A stretch of DNA of 9,562 nucleotides from Fusobacteriaceae bacterium UBA2433 (GTDB taxonomy: Bacteria; Fusobacteriota; Fusobacteriia; Fusobacteriales; Fusobacteriaceae), in the NCBI GenBank assembly GCA_002342785.1, contig DDQV01000171.1, positions 33,692-43,253 on the forward strand. Direction: 5' to 3'. The position numbers and the translations under genes were made by a program. Below the pieces are notes generated by a model. It worked only from the letters and a program-made list of their open reading frames with translations. It was not told the origin of the DNA and did no database searches. Every line of letters begins with the position of its first letter. Position 1 is the first letter of the stretch. Of this stretch, positions 1-6,679 are shown piece by piece.

Positions 1-5
1 ACTTC

Positions 6-1391
6 TTATTTTTTTATTTTTGGCAGTTCAATAGTGACTGTAGTTCCATTACCTAATTCACTTTCAATAAAAATATTGCCGTCATGTAGTTTAATAATAT
101 CTTTAACAATAGAAAGACCTAATCCAAAGCTATTTTTTTGTCTATTTCGACTTTCATCTTGTATATAAAATCTTTCGAAAACATATTTTAAGTGTTTTTT
201 TTGAATACCTTTACCTTGATCTTTAATTATTATATAATGACTCTTCTTATTAAAGAATGAATCAATTGAAATCTCTAAGTTTTTAGGTGTATATTTAGAA
301 CTATTTTTTAATATTTCTCTTAACGCTTGAAGAATGAGATCTTTATCGATATTTAAATTAGATATCTCATTTCGTATAATTTTGTAATTGTGATCTTTGT
401 CTATAAGTCTTTGTTTCTCTATGAGTTCTTGAATTAAAATAGATATTTCAAAGGAAACAATATTATTTTTTAATACATTATTTTCTTTACGAGCTAAAAA
501 AAGAAGTTTTTTTAAGAGGTTTTCCATATTATTAACTTCTTTTAAAATTTCCTCAATACCTCGATCAACCATATTAGGATCAGACTTTGCTCCTGCATTT
601 AAAAGATCTGAATATCCTTTAATTACTGCTAAAGGAGTCCTAAGTTCATGAGAGGCATTAGAAATAAATTTATTTTGAGACTTAAATGATATATCTAATC
701 TATCAATCATTTCGTTTATGACTATCGAAAGTTTTCCTAGTTCATTATTTGGATTTATAACGGTAATTCTTTTACTCAAGTCATGTCTATTAATTTTCTT
801 TACAGTTTTAGTAATCTCTTGAATAGGAGATTGAATAATTTGATCCATTTTTTTTACTACACCAAGTGAAATCATTATGATAAAAATACTAGAAAAAAAT
901 AAAGAGTTCATAAGAGCTATGATATCATTTTTTACTTCATCTGAATCTGAATAGATCTGAACATAAATTTCTTGCTCCCCAAATTTTAATAATAAGTTTT
1001 TCATAATTAATATATTTTTATTATTTAAAACAAATTGAAATGCTCCTAATTTTTCTTTGTAATTATAATTAGAACTATTAAATTCACTAGGAAAAAACAA
1101 ATTTTTATATATTAGATTAATATGTAGTGAAGATTGGTTACCTTGAATTAAATCAAGTTCAGTTATTCTTTCATGGATTAATTTTATCGTTGAGTTTTGA
1201 TTTAAATGTTTAACAACTTCTAATTCTCTATGAATAATAAGAGAAGTTTTATTTATTTCAGACTTAATTCTTCTAATCTCCCAATTTAAAAAAATGAGGA
1301 TAATTACTAAATGAATAGAAATTAAAATAACTAACATTGATAATAAGAAAGAACTAATTACAGTACGTTTAATAGAAATATTATTATCCAT
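6..1391 (-). CDS. Membrane sensor histidine kinase (two-component system 1)
   Basis: A 461-aa inner-membrane sensor kinase that should autophosphorylate on a histidine and pass the phosphate to the regulator encoded just upstream. Visible parts: membrane segment at about residues 11-36, an extracytoplasmic sensor region of about 120 residues, second membrane segment at about 160-178, HAMP linker at about 179-232, and HisKA dimerisation helix with the phospho-accepting His248 in SHELRTP. The ATP-binding domain has an N box around Asn363, G1 box DQGKGI (391-396), F box FERFY (405-409) and G2 box GLGLSIVK (423-430). All catalytic motifs are intact, so it looks functional. The start lies 3 bases after the regulator's stop codon, with a weak AAGGT ribosome site inside the regulator's last codons, which implies co-transcription and translational coupling. 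The sensor region matches no domain I recognise, so the signal is unknown. What follows the gene is outside the window. Confidence 0.95.
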   Translation of the reverse strand: MDNNISIKRTVISSFLLSMLVILISIHLVIILIFLNWEIRRIKSEINKTSLIIHRELEVVKHLNQNSTIKLIHERITELDLIQGNQSSLHINLIYKNLFFPSEFNSSNYNYKEKLGAFQFVLNNKNILIMKNLLLKFGEQEIYVQIYSDSDEVKNDIIALMNSLFFSSIFIIMISLGVVKKMDQIIQSPIQEITKTVKKINRHDLSKRITVINPNNELGKLSIVINEMIDRLDISFKSQNKFISNASHELRTPLAVIKGYSDLLNAGAKSDPNMVDRGIEEILKEVNNMENLLKKLLFLARKENNVLKNNIVSFEISILIQELIEKQRLIDKDHNYKIIRNEISNLNIDKDLILQALREILKNSSKYTPKNLEISIDSFFNKKSHYIIIKDQGKGIQKKHLKYVFERFYIQDESRNRQKNSFGLGLSIVKDIIKLHDGNIFIESELGNGTTVTIELPKIKK

Positions 1392-1394
1392 AAA

Positions 1395-2060
1395 TTACCT
1401 TATAATATATCCTATGCCTCTAACGTTTTCAATTAATTTTTCAGAAAAGTTCTTATCTACTTTATTTCTAAGGTAGTTAATATATACTGATACAATATTA
1501 TTATTTTCTTCGTAGATTCCCTTCCATAATTTGTCTATAATCTCTTCTTTACTGATTACTTTTCCTTTATTTTCTAATAAAAGTTGTAATATTTTTAATT
1601 CTTTTTTTGTTAAATTTAATTCTATCCCATCTCTTTCAGCTCTGTAAGTTTCCAAAAAGATTGTGATTCCTTGATGAGAAAGAATTTTAATATCAGAATT
1701 ATGAAACTTTTTAGTGTTAGCTTTTATTCTAGCTAAAAGCTCAGCAAATTCAAATGGTTTAGTTAGATAATCATCTGTTCCAGCATCAAAGGCCGAGATC
1801 TTGTCATTAATACTATCTTTAGCTGTTAACATAATTATAGGAACTTCAGAAAAAGTTCTGATTTCTCTACAAACATCAATACCATTTTTATCTAAAAGCA
1901 TGATATCTAAAATGATCAAGTTGTAATTATTTTTTTTAACTAATTCTATAGCTTCTTCTCCACTAGAGGTAATAAAAGTATCGTAGTGGGCATATTTTAA
2001 TTGAAATTCTAACAGTTGCGAAAGGCTGTTATCGTCTTCAACAATAAGAATTTTTTCCAT
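1395..2060 (-). CDS. OmpR/PhoB-family response regulator (two-component system 1)
   Basis: A 221-aa cytoplasmic DNA-binding response regulator. The receiver domain (about 1-117) has the acidic pocket Glu8/Asp9/Asp10, the phospho-acceptor Asp52, Thr79 and Lys101 in the TKPF motif, so the phosphorylation machinery is complete. A winged-helix Trans_reg_C domain (about 125-221) follows, with the recognition helix near SVYINYLRNK (191-200) and the usual VRGIGY ending of the family. The start is set by AAGGAG at 2071-2076, 10 bases upstream; an ATG at 2068-2070 is out of frame and too close to that site. It is the first gene of a regulator-kinase pair, and the kinase begins almost immediately after it. 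Its closest visible relative is the regulator at 6680-7348, with shared runs around TAKD, DKIS and DDYLTKPFE. Targets cannot be read from the sequence. Confidence 0.95.
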   Translation of the reverse strand: MEKILIVEDDNSLSQLLEFQLKYAHYDTFITSSGEEAIELVKKNNYNLIILDIMLLDKNGIDVCREIRTFSEVPIIMLTAKDSINDKISAFDAGTDDYLTKPFEFAELLARIKANTKKFHNSDIKILSHQGITIFLETYRAERDGIELNLTKKELKILQLLLENKGKVISKEEIIDKLWKGIYEENNNIVSVYINYLRNKVDKNFSEKLIENVRGIGYIIR

Positions 2061-2133
2061 TGTGTACCATCTCCTTGTATTTGAATAAGATTATAAATAC
2101 TCTTTAAGATTAATAAAAAATAAGAGTCTATTC

Positions 2134-2163
2134 ATTATACTACATTTTTATATAAAAGATGAA
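2134..2163 (-). promoter_or_regulatory. Candidate promoter for two-component system 1
   Basis: On the - strand a perfect TATAAT lies at 2139-2134. The best -35 candidate, TTCATC, ends 18 bases upstream and matches only half of the TTGACA consensus. This would give a transcript leader of about 65 bases before the response regulator start. The region is so AT-rich that chance TATAAT boxes are expected, so the call rests mainly on position. Confidence 0.4.
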
Positions 2164-2231
2164 TTAATTTTAGGGTGAATTAAGTTTAAAGTATAATTTA
2201 TTTTGTATAAATTAAAATAAGAAAGTATTAA

Positions 2232-3266
2232 TTAAATTTTTAGATCTCCGTATTTGATCCATTTCTTTTTTCTCATAAATTCACTTATAAAATATGTCAA
2301 GATTCCTGGAAGAAGAAAATGTAAAAATAAAATTCCTAGAATTCCACTTGATCCCATAGTTTTGAAAGTAGCTATTTGTCCAACTAATCCAGCAGTCCCC
2401 ATTCCGGCTCCAATAGAATTATTTTTCATACTAAATACAGTAGTTGCTAAAGGTCCTAAAATTGCAGAAGTAAGGATAACAGGGAGAGCAACAATTGGTT
2501 TTTTTATAATATTAGAAACTTGTAACATAGAGGTACCTAATCCTTGGGAAACCAAACCTCCTACTTTATTTTCTCTATAACTAGATACAGCAAACCCTAT
2601 CATATGAGTAGCACATCCAACTGTTGCAGCTCCAGCGGCTAATCCTGATAATCCTAAAGAAATAGAGATAGCAGCACTAGATATAGGTAGAGTTAAAATT
2701 ATTCCCATGACTACTGAAAGACTAATCCCCATAGGAATGGGGTGAAGTAAAGTAAGAGTATTAATAAAAATTCCAATATCTTTCATGAAACTTACCATAA
2801 AAGGCGAAATTAAACTAGCAGTAAGTCCACCACAAATAATTGTTAGAGATGGAATCAAGAGGATATCAAATTTAGTTTTACCGCTTACCCATCGACCTAC
2901 TTCGGCTCCAACAAGTGAGGCAATAAAAGCTCCTACAGGTTCTCCGATAGTTATATTACCTCCACTAGTAATTGTACCAGCACCTAAAGCACCACAAATA
3001 ATAGCAGAAAATATGGCTAAAGGATGAACTTTTAGACTATATGCTACACCAGCACCAATAGCAGGGCCCATCATCCATTGGGCTATTTGTCCATAGTGAG
3101 ATAAAAAATTGAGTCCTGTATAAACTCCAATTTGTTTTAAAATTAGTCCAATGATAAGGGAGGAAAAAAGACCGAGAGCCATTCCGTTTAGTACTTTTGT
3201 GAGGTAGGTTATTCCATGTTTAAAAATATTTTTATTTTTTTCAAAACTGTACATATTACTTATCAT
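2232..3266 (-). CDS. PfoR/PTS-EIIC-like polytopic membrane protein
   Basis: A 344-aa integral membrane protein with roughly eight to ten hydrophobic segments and many small-residue (Gly/Ala/Ser) stretches. The pattern fits the PTS_EIIC_2 / COG3641 'PfoR' family: GEPVGAF (108-114), HPIPMG (175-180), LPISSAAI (193-200), GCATHMIGFA (217-226), QGLGTSMLQ (241-249) and GAGMGTAGLVGQ (286-297). The length is typical of that family. Members resemble the membrane IIC part of sugar phosphotransferase systems but usually stand alone, without IIA or IIB genes, as here. The family name comes from a Clostridium perfringens protein linked to toxin regulation. Substrate and mechanism are not established, so a transport role is inference. 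AAGGAG at 3274-3279, 7 bases from the ATG, fixes the start over an internal Met5. The gene is divergent from rpsB and lies upstream of the response regulator in the same direction, with no convincing terminator between them. Confidence 0.85.
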   Translation of the reverse strand: MISNMYSFEKNKNIFKHGITYLTKVLNGMALGLFSSLIIGLILKQIGVYTGLNFLSHYGQIAQWMMGPAIGAGVAYSLKVHPLAIFSAIICGALGAGTITSGGNITIGEPVGAFIASLVGAEVGRWVSGKTKFDILLIPSLTIICGGLTASLISPFMVSFMKDIGIFINTLTLLHPIPMGISLSVVMGIILTLPISSAAISISLGLSGLAAGAATVGCATHMIGFAVSSYRENKVGGLVSQGLGTSMLQVSNIIKKPIVALPVILTSAILGPLATTVFSMKNNSIGAGMGTAGLVGQIATFKTMGSSGILGILFLHFLLPGILTYFISEFMRKKKWIKYGDLKI

Positions 3267-3296
3267 AATCTAACTCCTTCATTTTTTATTATAATA

Positions 3297-3325
3297 ATTA
3301 TATCATAAGAAATACAAAATTAGAA
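3297..3325 (-). promoter_or_regulatory. Candidate promoter for the PfoR-like gene
   Basis: On the - strand TATAAT lies at 3302-3297, with TTCTAA 17 bases upstream (3325-3320), a half match to TTGACA. Transcription would begin about 20-25 bases before the start codon, just ahead of the ribosome site. A second TATAAT at 3293-3288 would start the RNA too close to the ribosome site. Base composition makes chance matches likely. Confidence 0.4.
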
Positions 3326-3377
3326 ACTTAAAGAAATAAATTATTAGATTGTTTCTCTATAAAATTGGGTAAAAAAA

Positions 3378-3406
3378 TTGACTTTTTCTTACAAAAATGA
3401 TATTAT
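3378..3406 (+). promoter_or_regulatory. Sigma-70-type promoter of the rpsB operon
   Basis: TTGACT (3378-3383), a 17-base spacer and TATTAT (3401-3406) give a near-consensus housekeeping promoter, preceded by an A-tract that could act as an UP-like element. The predicted transcription start is near 3413, leaving a leader of about 110 bases before rpsB. Such a strong promoter is expected for a ribosomal protein operon, and this is the best promoter match in the window. Confidence 0.8.
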
Positions 3407-3422
3407 TAATAGCTATTTAACA

Positions 3423-3517
3423 CGTTAAGTATTTCTAGGGAAGGTGCCAGTTTATATTGGTCTCCTAGTTTCGAGCTTAACGGAAGTTTAAAAACCAAAT
3501 ACAAATATTCAAGGAGG
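3423..3517 (+). promoter_or_regulatory. Structured 5' leader RNA of rpsB
   Basis: The leader folds by eye into a long-range helix P1, CGTTAAG (3423-3429) with CTTAACG (3476-3482), seven perfect pairs. P1 encloses a second helix P2, CTAGG (3435-3439) with CCTAG (3464-3468), topped by an asymmetric purine-rich internal loop (GAAGGTG, 3440-3446) and a short CCA/TGG stem. TCTCCT (3461-3466) overlaps P2 and could instead pair with the ribosome binding site AGGAGG (3512-3517). That arrangement suits autogenous translational control by S2, a mechanism known for rpsB in gammaproteobacteria. I do not recognise this as a named RNA family. The pairings are seen in the sequence; regulation is inferred. 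Confidence 0.6.
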
Positions 3518-3525
3518 AATAAAAA

Positions 3526-4236
3526 ATGGCAGTAGTAACTATGAAACAATTATTAGAAGCAGGGGCTCATTTCGGGCATCAAGCTAAGAGATGGAATCCA
3601 AAGATGGGGAAATATATTTTTACAGAAAGAAATGGAATTCATGTATTGGATTTACATAAATCTTTAAAAATGATCGAAGTTGCATATAATGTAATTAGAG
3701 ATGTATCAGCTGATGGTGGAGACGTATTATTCGTTGGAACTAAAAAGCAAGCTCAAGAAGCTGTAAAAGTACAAGCTGAAAGAGCAGGTATGTATTATGT
3801 AAATAATAGATGGTTAGGTGGAATGATGACTAACTTCCAAACAATCAAAACTAGAATCGCTAGATTAAAAGAATTAGAAGCATTAGATGCAGATGGAACT
3901 TTAGATATAGCTTACACAAAGAAAGAAGCATCTATGTTAAGAAAAGAATTAGTAAAATTAGATAAAAATTTAGGTGGAATCAAGAATATGAAAGCAGCTC
4001 CTAAAGCAATCTTCGTAGTAGACGTTAAGAAAGAATTCTTAGCTGTTGAAGAAGCTAATAAATTAGGAATTCCTGTAATCGCTATGGTTGACTCAAATGT
4101 TGATCCTGATCCTATTACATTCCCAATTCCAGCAAATGACGATGCTATCAGATCAGTAACATTAATGTCTACAATTATGGCTAACGCTATTATTGAAGGT
4201 AGAAAAGGTATGGAAGCAGCAGTTGAAACTAAGTAA
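3526..4236 (+). CDS. rpsB: 30S ribosomal protein S2
   Basis: A 236-aa protein of the small ribosomal subunit, full length for the bacterial family. It binds late to the 30S subunit, near the platform and in contact with S1 where S1 is present. Diagnostic segments are MKQLLEAGAHFGH at the N-terminus (6-18), KMGKYIFTERNGIHVLDL (26-43), NRWLGGMMTN (94-103), a coiled-coil insertion at about 105-150, and the C-terminal run from IPVIAMVDSN through FPIPANDDAIRS. AAGGAGG at 3511-3517, 8 bases before the ATG, fixes the start. It is the first gene of the rpsB-tsf-pyrH-frr cluster, behind a strong promoter and a structured leader that probably sets its expression. Base composition is richer in GC than the flanking regulatory genes, as expected for a highly expressed gene. 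Confidence 0.99.
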   Translation: MAVVTMKQLLEAGAHFGHQAKRWNPKMGKYIFTERNGIHVLDLHKSLKMIEVAYNVIRDVSADGGDVLFVGTKKQAQEAVKVQAERAGMYYVNNRWLGGMMTNFQTIKTRIARLKELEALDADGTLDIAYTKKEASMLRKELVKLDKNLGGIKNMKAAPKAIFVVDVKKEFLAVEEANKLGIPVIAMVDSNVDPDPITFPIPANDDAIRSVTLMSTIMANAIIEGRKGMEAAVETK

Positions 4237-4251
4237 TTAATTACAAAATTG

Positions 4252-4277
4252 GAATTGAGTACTTTTGTGCTCAATTC
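4252..4277 (+). terminator. Hairpin between rpsB and tsf (attenuator or processing site)
   Basis: An 11-pair stem with one G-T pair (4252-4262 with 4267-4277) closes a TTTT tetraloop 15 bases after the rpsB stop. The tract that follows (TTCTTGTATTT) is broken by C, G and A, so it is a poor intrinsic terminator. A partial attenuator or an RNA processing/stability hairpin that sets the S2 to EF-Ts ratio seems more likely. Confidence 0.55.
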
Positions 4278-4355
4278 TTCTTGTATTTAATATGTATATA
4301 TACAATAATAAAAAAGTCACTTTGAGACTGTAAATATAATTTTAGGAGGATCCAA

Positions 4356-5240
4356 ATGAAAATCACAGCTAAAATGGTAAAAGAATTAAGAGATATTACA
4401 GCAGCAGGAATGATGGATTGTAAAAAAGCCTTAACTGAAAAAGAAGGTAATATGGATGAAGCAATTGACTACCTAAGAGAAAAAGGAATGGCTAAAGCAG
4501 CTAAAAAAGCTGGAAGAATCGCAGCAGAAGGAATGATCTTTGACGGTGTATCTGAAGATGCAAAAACTGCAGTAATTTTAGAATTCAATTCTGAAACTGA
4601 TTTCGTAACTAAAAATGATGAGTTTGTTCAATTTGGAAAAACTGTTGTTAAATTAGCTTTAGACAATAAAATCAAAACAATTGAAGAGTTAAAGGCAGCA
4701 AAAATAAATGGAGAAACAGTTGAAACTTTATTAACTAATTTAATTGCTAAGATCGGTGAAAACATGAACTTAAGAAGAATAGAATTAGTTACTACTGAAG
4801 GTTTTGTAACTACTTATGATCATATGGGTGGAAAGCTAGGAGTTGTTATAGAAATGACTGGTGAAGCTACTGAAGAAAATGTAGCAAAAGCAAAAGGAAT
4901 TGCTATGCACGTAGCAGCTATGGATCCTGGATATTTATCTCCAGAGTTTGTAACGACTGAAGATTTAGAAAAAGAGATGGCAATTGCAAAAGTTCAATTA
5001 TTAGAAGAAGGAAAACCAGAAAAAATTATTGCAAATATATTAAAAGGTAAAGAAAGAAAATTCTATGAAGAATCTTGTTTAGTTAAGCAAGTTTATGTAA
5101 GAGCAGAAAATAAAGAAACTGTAGAACAATTTGCAGGAGATATAGAAGTAAAAGGATTCTCTAGATTTAAAGTTGGAGAAGGAATTGAAAAGAAAGTTGA
5201 AGATTTTGCAGCAGAAGTTGCAGCTCAAATTAACGGATAA
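4356..5240 (+). CDS. tsf: Translation elongation factor Ts
   Basis: A 294-aa cytoplasmic nucleotide exchange factor that releases GDP from EF-Tu so it can be recharged with GTP. The N-terminal UBA-like domain (about 3-55) carries the family signature VKELRDITAAGMMDCKKAL. The TDFV motif at 81-84, which contacts the EF-Tu nucleotide-binding domain, is intact, and the core subdomains include MHVAAMDPGYLS and a C-terminal coiled-coil/dimerisation portion. Length is normal for bacterial EF-Ts. AGGAGG at 4344-4349, 6 bases before the ATG, fixes the start. It lies 119 bases after rpsB, a wider gap than in many genomes, with a hairpin inside the gap, and a strong terminator-like hairpin follows it. 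Expression is probably from the rpsB promoter, reduced by the hairpin; no convincing separate promoter was found in the gap. Confidence 0.99.
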   Translation: MKITAKMVKELRDITAAGMMDCKKALTEKEGNMDEAIDYLREKGMAKAAKKAGRIAAEGMIFDGVSEDAKTAVILEFNSETDFVTKNDEFVQFGKTVVKLALDNKIKTIEELKAAKINGETVETLLTNLIAKIGENMNLRRIELVTTEGFVTTYDHMGGKLGVVIEMTGEATEENVAKAKGIAMHVAAMDPGYLSPEFVTTEDLEKEMAIAKVQLLEEGKPEKIIANILKGKERKFYEESCLVKQVYVRAENKETVEQFAGDIEVKGFSRFKVGEGIEKKVEDFAAEVAAQING

Positions 5241-5246
5241 TCTTTT

Positions 5247-5279
5247 AGAGGGGATAACTTTTGTTATTCCTTTTTTTTT
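5247..5279 (+). terminator. Intrinsic terminator or attenuator between tsf and pyrH
   Basis: A stem of about 12 pairs with three G-T pairs (5247-5258 with 5263-5274) has a TTTT loop and runs into nine consecutive T (5271-5279), beginning 7 bases after the tsf stop. This looks like a working Rho-independent terminator. It would end most rpsB-tsf transcripts and leave pyrH-frr to read-through or a weak local promoter. Confidence 0.75.
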
Positions 5280-5321
5280 AGCGTGAATAGTAATTTATGA
5301 TTTTGAAACTTAGGGGGAAAT

Positions 5322-6035
5322 ATGAAACCAAAATATAAAAGAGTTCTTTTAAAATTAAGTGGAGAAGCTTTAATGGGGGAACAAGAATATGGAATTTCAT
5401 CTCATATGATAAATATGTTTTCTAAGCAAATAGTTGAATTAACTAATTTGGGAATACAAGTAGCAGTAGTTATTGGTGGAGGAAATATTTTTAGAGGTTT
5501 ATCTGGTGAAGAACAGGGAATTGATAGAGTAACTGGTGATCATATGGGAATGTTAGCTACAGTTATTAATGCACTTGCTCTACAAAATACAATTGAAAAA
5601 TTAGGAGTTCAAACAAGAGTTCAAACAGGATTAGAAATTCCTAAAGTAGCAGAGCCATTTATAAAAAGAAAAGCTCAAAGACATCTAGAAAAAGGAAGAG
5701 TAGTAATATTTGGTGCTGGAACAGGAAATCCATATTTTACAACAGATACAGCAGCAGCCTTGAGAGCGATGGAAATAGAAGCTGATATTGTAATGAAAGG
5801 AACTAAAGTAGATGGGATATTTGATAAAGACCCAGCTAAATATGCAGATGCAAAAAAATATGATATAATTAGATACTCAGACGTTATAGCTCAGGGCTTA
5901 AAAGTAATGGATACAGCGGCAATTTCATTATGTATGGACAATGATCTTCCAATTTTAGTATTTGATTCATTGGTAGACGGAAACATTAAAAAAGCAGTAT
6001 TTGGAGAAACTATAGGAACAACAGTCGTAAAATAA
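5322..6035 (+). CDS. pyrH: UMP kinase (uridylate kinase)
   Basis: A 237-aa cytoplasmic enzyme that phosphorylates UMP to UDP with ATP, an essential step of pyrimidine nucleotide synthesis. It belongs to the amino acid kinase fold (bacterial PyrH type, hexameric in studied members, GTP-activated and UTP-inhibited in many). Motifs seen: RVLLKLSGEALMG with Lys11 (7-19), GGGNIFRG (52-59), GDHMGMLAT (72-80), the UMP/ATP-site run GAGTGNPYFTTDTAAALRA (131-149) and TKVDGIFDKDP (161-171). Full length, with no missing key residue noticed. The ribosome site AGGGGGA at 5312-5318 supports the start. It follows tsf across an 81-base gap containing a strong terminator-like hairpin and is joined to frr by a 30-base gap, so pyrH and frr probably form a transcription subunit. 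Confidence 0.99.
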   Translation: MKPKYKRVLLKLSGEALMGEQEYGISSHMINMFSKQIVELTNLGIQVAVVIGGGNIFRGLSGEEQGIDRVTGDHMGMLATVINALALQNTIEKLGVQTRVQTGLEIPKVAEPFIKRKAQRHLEKGRVVIFGAGTGNPYFTTDTAAALRAMEIEADIVMKGTKVDGIFDKDPAKYADAKKYDIIRYSDVIAQGLKVMDTAAISLCMDNDLPILVFDSLVDGNIKKAVFGETIGTTVVK

Positions 6036-6065
6036 AAAAATTAATTAATCGATGGAGGGAAGAAA

Positions 6066-6623
6066 ATGTCAAAATTATTAGTAACAGAAACTAAAGAAAA
6101 AATGGAGAAAGCTATTGATTCAACAAAGCATAGATTTTCTACAATAAGAGCTGGTAGAGCAAATGTATCTATGTTAGCTGATGTAAAAGTTTCTCAATAT
6201 GGAAGTGAAATGCCTTTAAATCAAGTAGGAAATGTATCGGCTCCAGAAGCAAGACTATTAGTGATAGATCCTTGGGATAAAACAGTAATTCCAGCAATAG
6301 AAAAAGCTATTAATTTATCTGGATTAGGATTAACTCCTAATAATGATGGAAAAGTAATAAGATTATCTATACCAGAATTAACTTCTGAAAGAAGAAAAGA
6401 ATATGCTAAAATGGCTAAAAATGAAGCAGAAACTGGGAAGATAGCAATTAGAGGTGTAAGAAAAGATATCAATAATAAATTAAGAGATGCTGAAAAAAAT
6501 GGAGATATTACTCAAGATGAATTAAAAGGATTTGAAGCAGATGTTCAAAAACTTACAGATGAATATATTAAAACAGTAGAAGATTTATTGAAAAAGAAAG
6601 AAAAAGAAATCACAACTGTATAA
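6066..6623 (+). CDS. frr: Ribosome recycling factor
   Basis: A 185-aa protein, the standard RRF length, which together with EF-G splits post-termination ribosomes so the subunits can be reused. The domain order is typical: an N-terminal helix of the three-helix bundle with STIRAGRAN (25-33), the inserted beta domain II (about 31-104) containing YGSEMPLNQVGNVSAPEARLL, and two long C-terminal helices starting near LTSERRKEYAKMAK (105-118). The conserved VRKDINNKL stretch (131-139) is present. GGAGGGA at 6054-6060, 5 bases before the ATG, fixes the start. It is the last gene of the cluster; a strong hairpin terminator begins 8 bases after its stop, so genes that follow frr in many bacteria, such as uppS or cdsA, are not joined to it here. 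Confidence 0.99.
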   Translation: MSKLLVTETKEKMEKAIDSTKHRFSTIRAGRANVSMLADVKVSQYGSEMPLNQVGNVSAPEARLLVIDPWDKTVIPAIEKAINLSGLGLTPNNDGKVIRLSIPELTSERRKEYAKMAKNEAETGKIAIRGVRKDINNKLRDAEKNGDITQDELKGFEADVQKLTDEYIKTVEDLLKKKEKEITTV

Positions 6624-6630
6624 AAAAAAG

Positions 6631-6662
6631 AAAAAGACCATTTTTAATTAGATGGTCTTTTT
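6631..6662. terminator. Bidirectional intrinsic terminator between frr and two-component system 2
   Basis: A perfect 11-pair stem, AAAAAGACCAT (6631-6641) with ATGGTCTTTTT (6652-6662), has a 10-base loop. On the + strand it ends in six T after frr. On the - strand the stem is followed by a longer T-rich tract (the complement of 6622-6635) after the response regulator. It therefore fits a single terminator shared by two convergent operons. Confidence 0.85.
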
Positions 6663-6679
6663 TATTATAATTAAATTTT

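Noticed and set aside
2194..2214. TAATTTA/TAAATTA inverted repeat as the terminator of the PfoR-like gene
   Set aside because: Seven A-T pairs only, with no proper T-run after it on the - strand; too unstable to call.
2254..3027. Two + strand open frames (108 and 80 aa) opposite the PfoR-like gene
   Set aside because: Both lie wholly antisense to a convincing membrane protein gene, are Pro/Ile-rich as expected from its complement, and lack ribosome sites.
3439..3446. GGAAGGTG in the rpsB leader matching a conserved 16S rRNA stretch, as rRNA mimicry for S2
   Set aside because: An 8-base match between a 60-base leader and a 1500-base rRNA is about what chance gives, and the rRNA segment is not clearly a primary S2 site.
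3912..4274. Open frame of 120 aa antisense to rpsB
   Set aside because: It is the mirror of a highly conserved coding sequence, has no ribosome site upstream and no recognisable protein features.
4293..4304. Perfect 12-base palindrome TGTATATATACA before tsf, as an operator
   Set aside because: Alternating TA sequence in an AT-rich gap is expected by chance, and no matching copy was seen elsewhere in the window.
4280..4355. Separate promoter for tsf
   Set aside because: TACAAT-like boxes exist but no acceptable -35 element sits at a 16-18 base spacing.
6221..6472. Open frame of 83 aa antisense to frr
   Set aside because: Shadow of a clear full-length frr gene with no independent signals.
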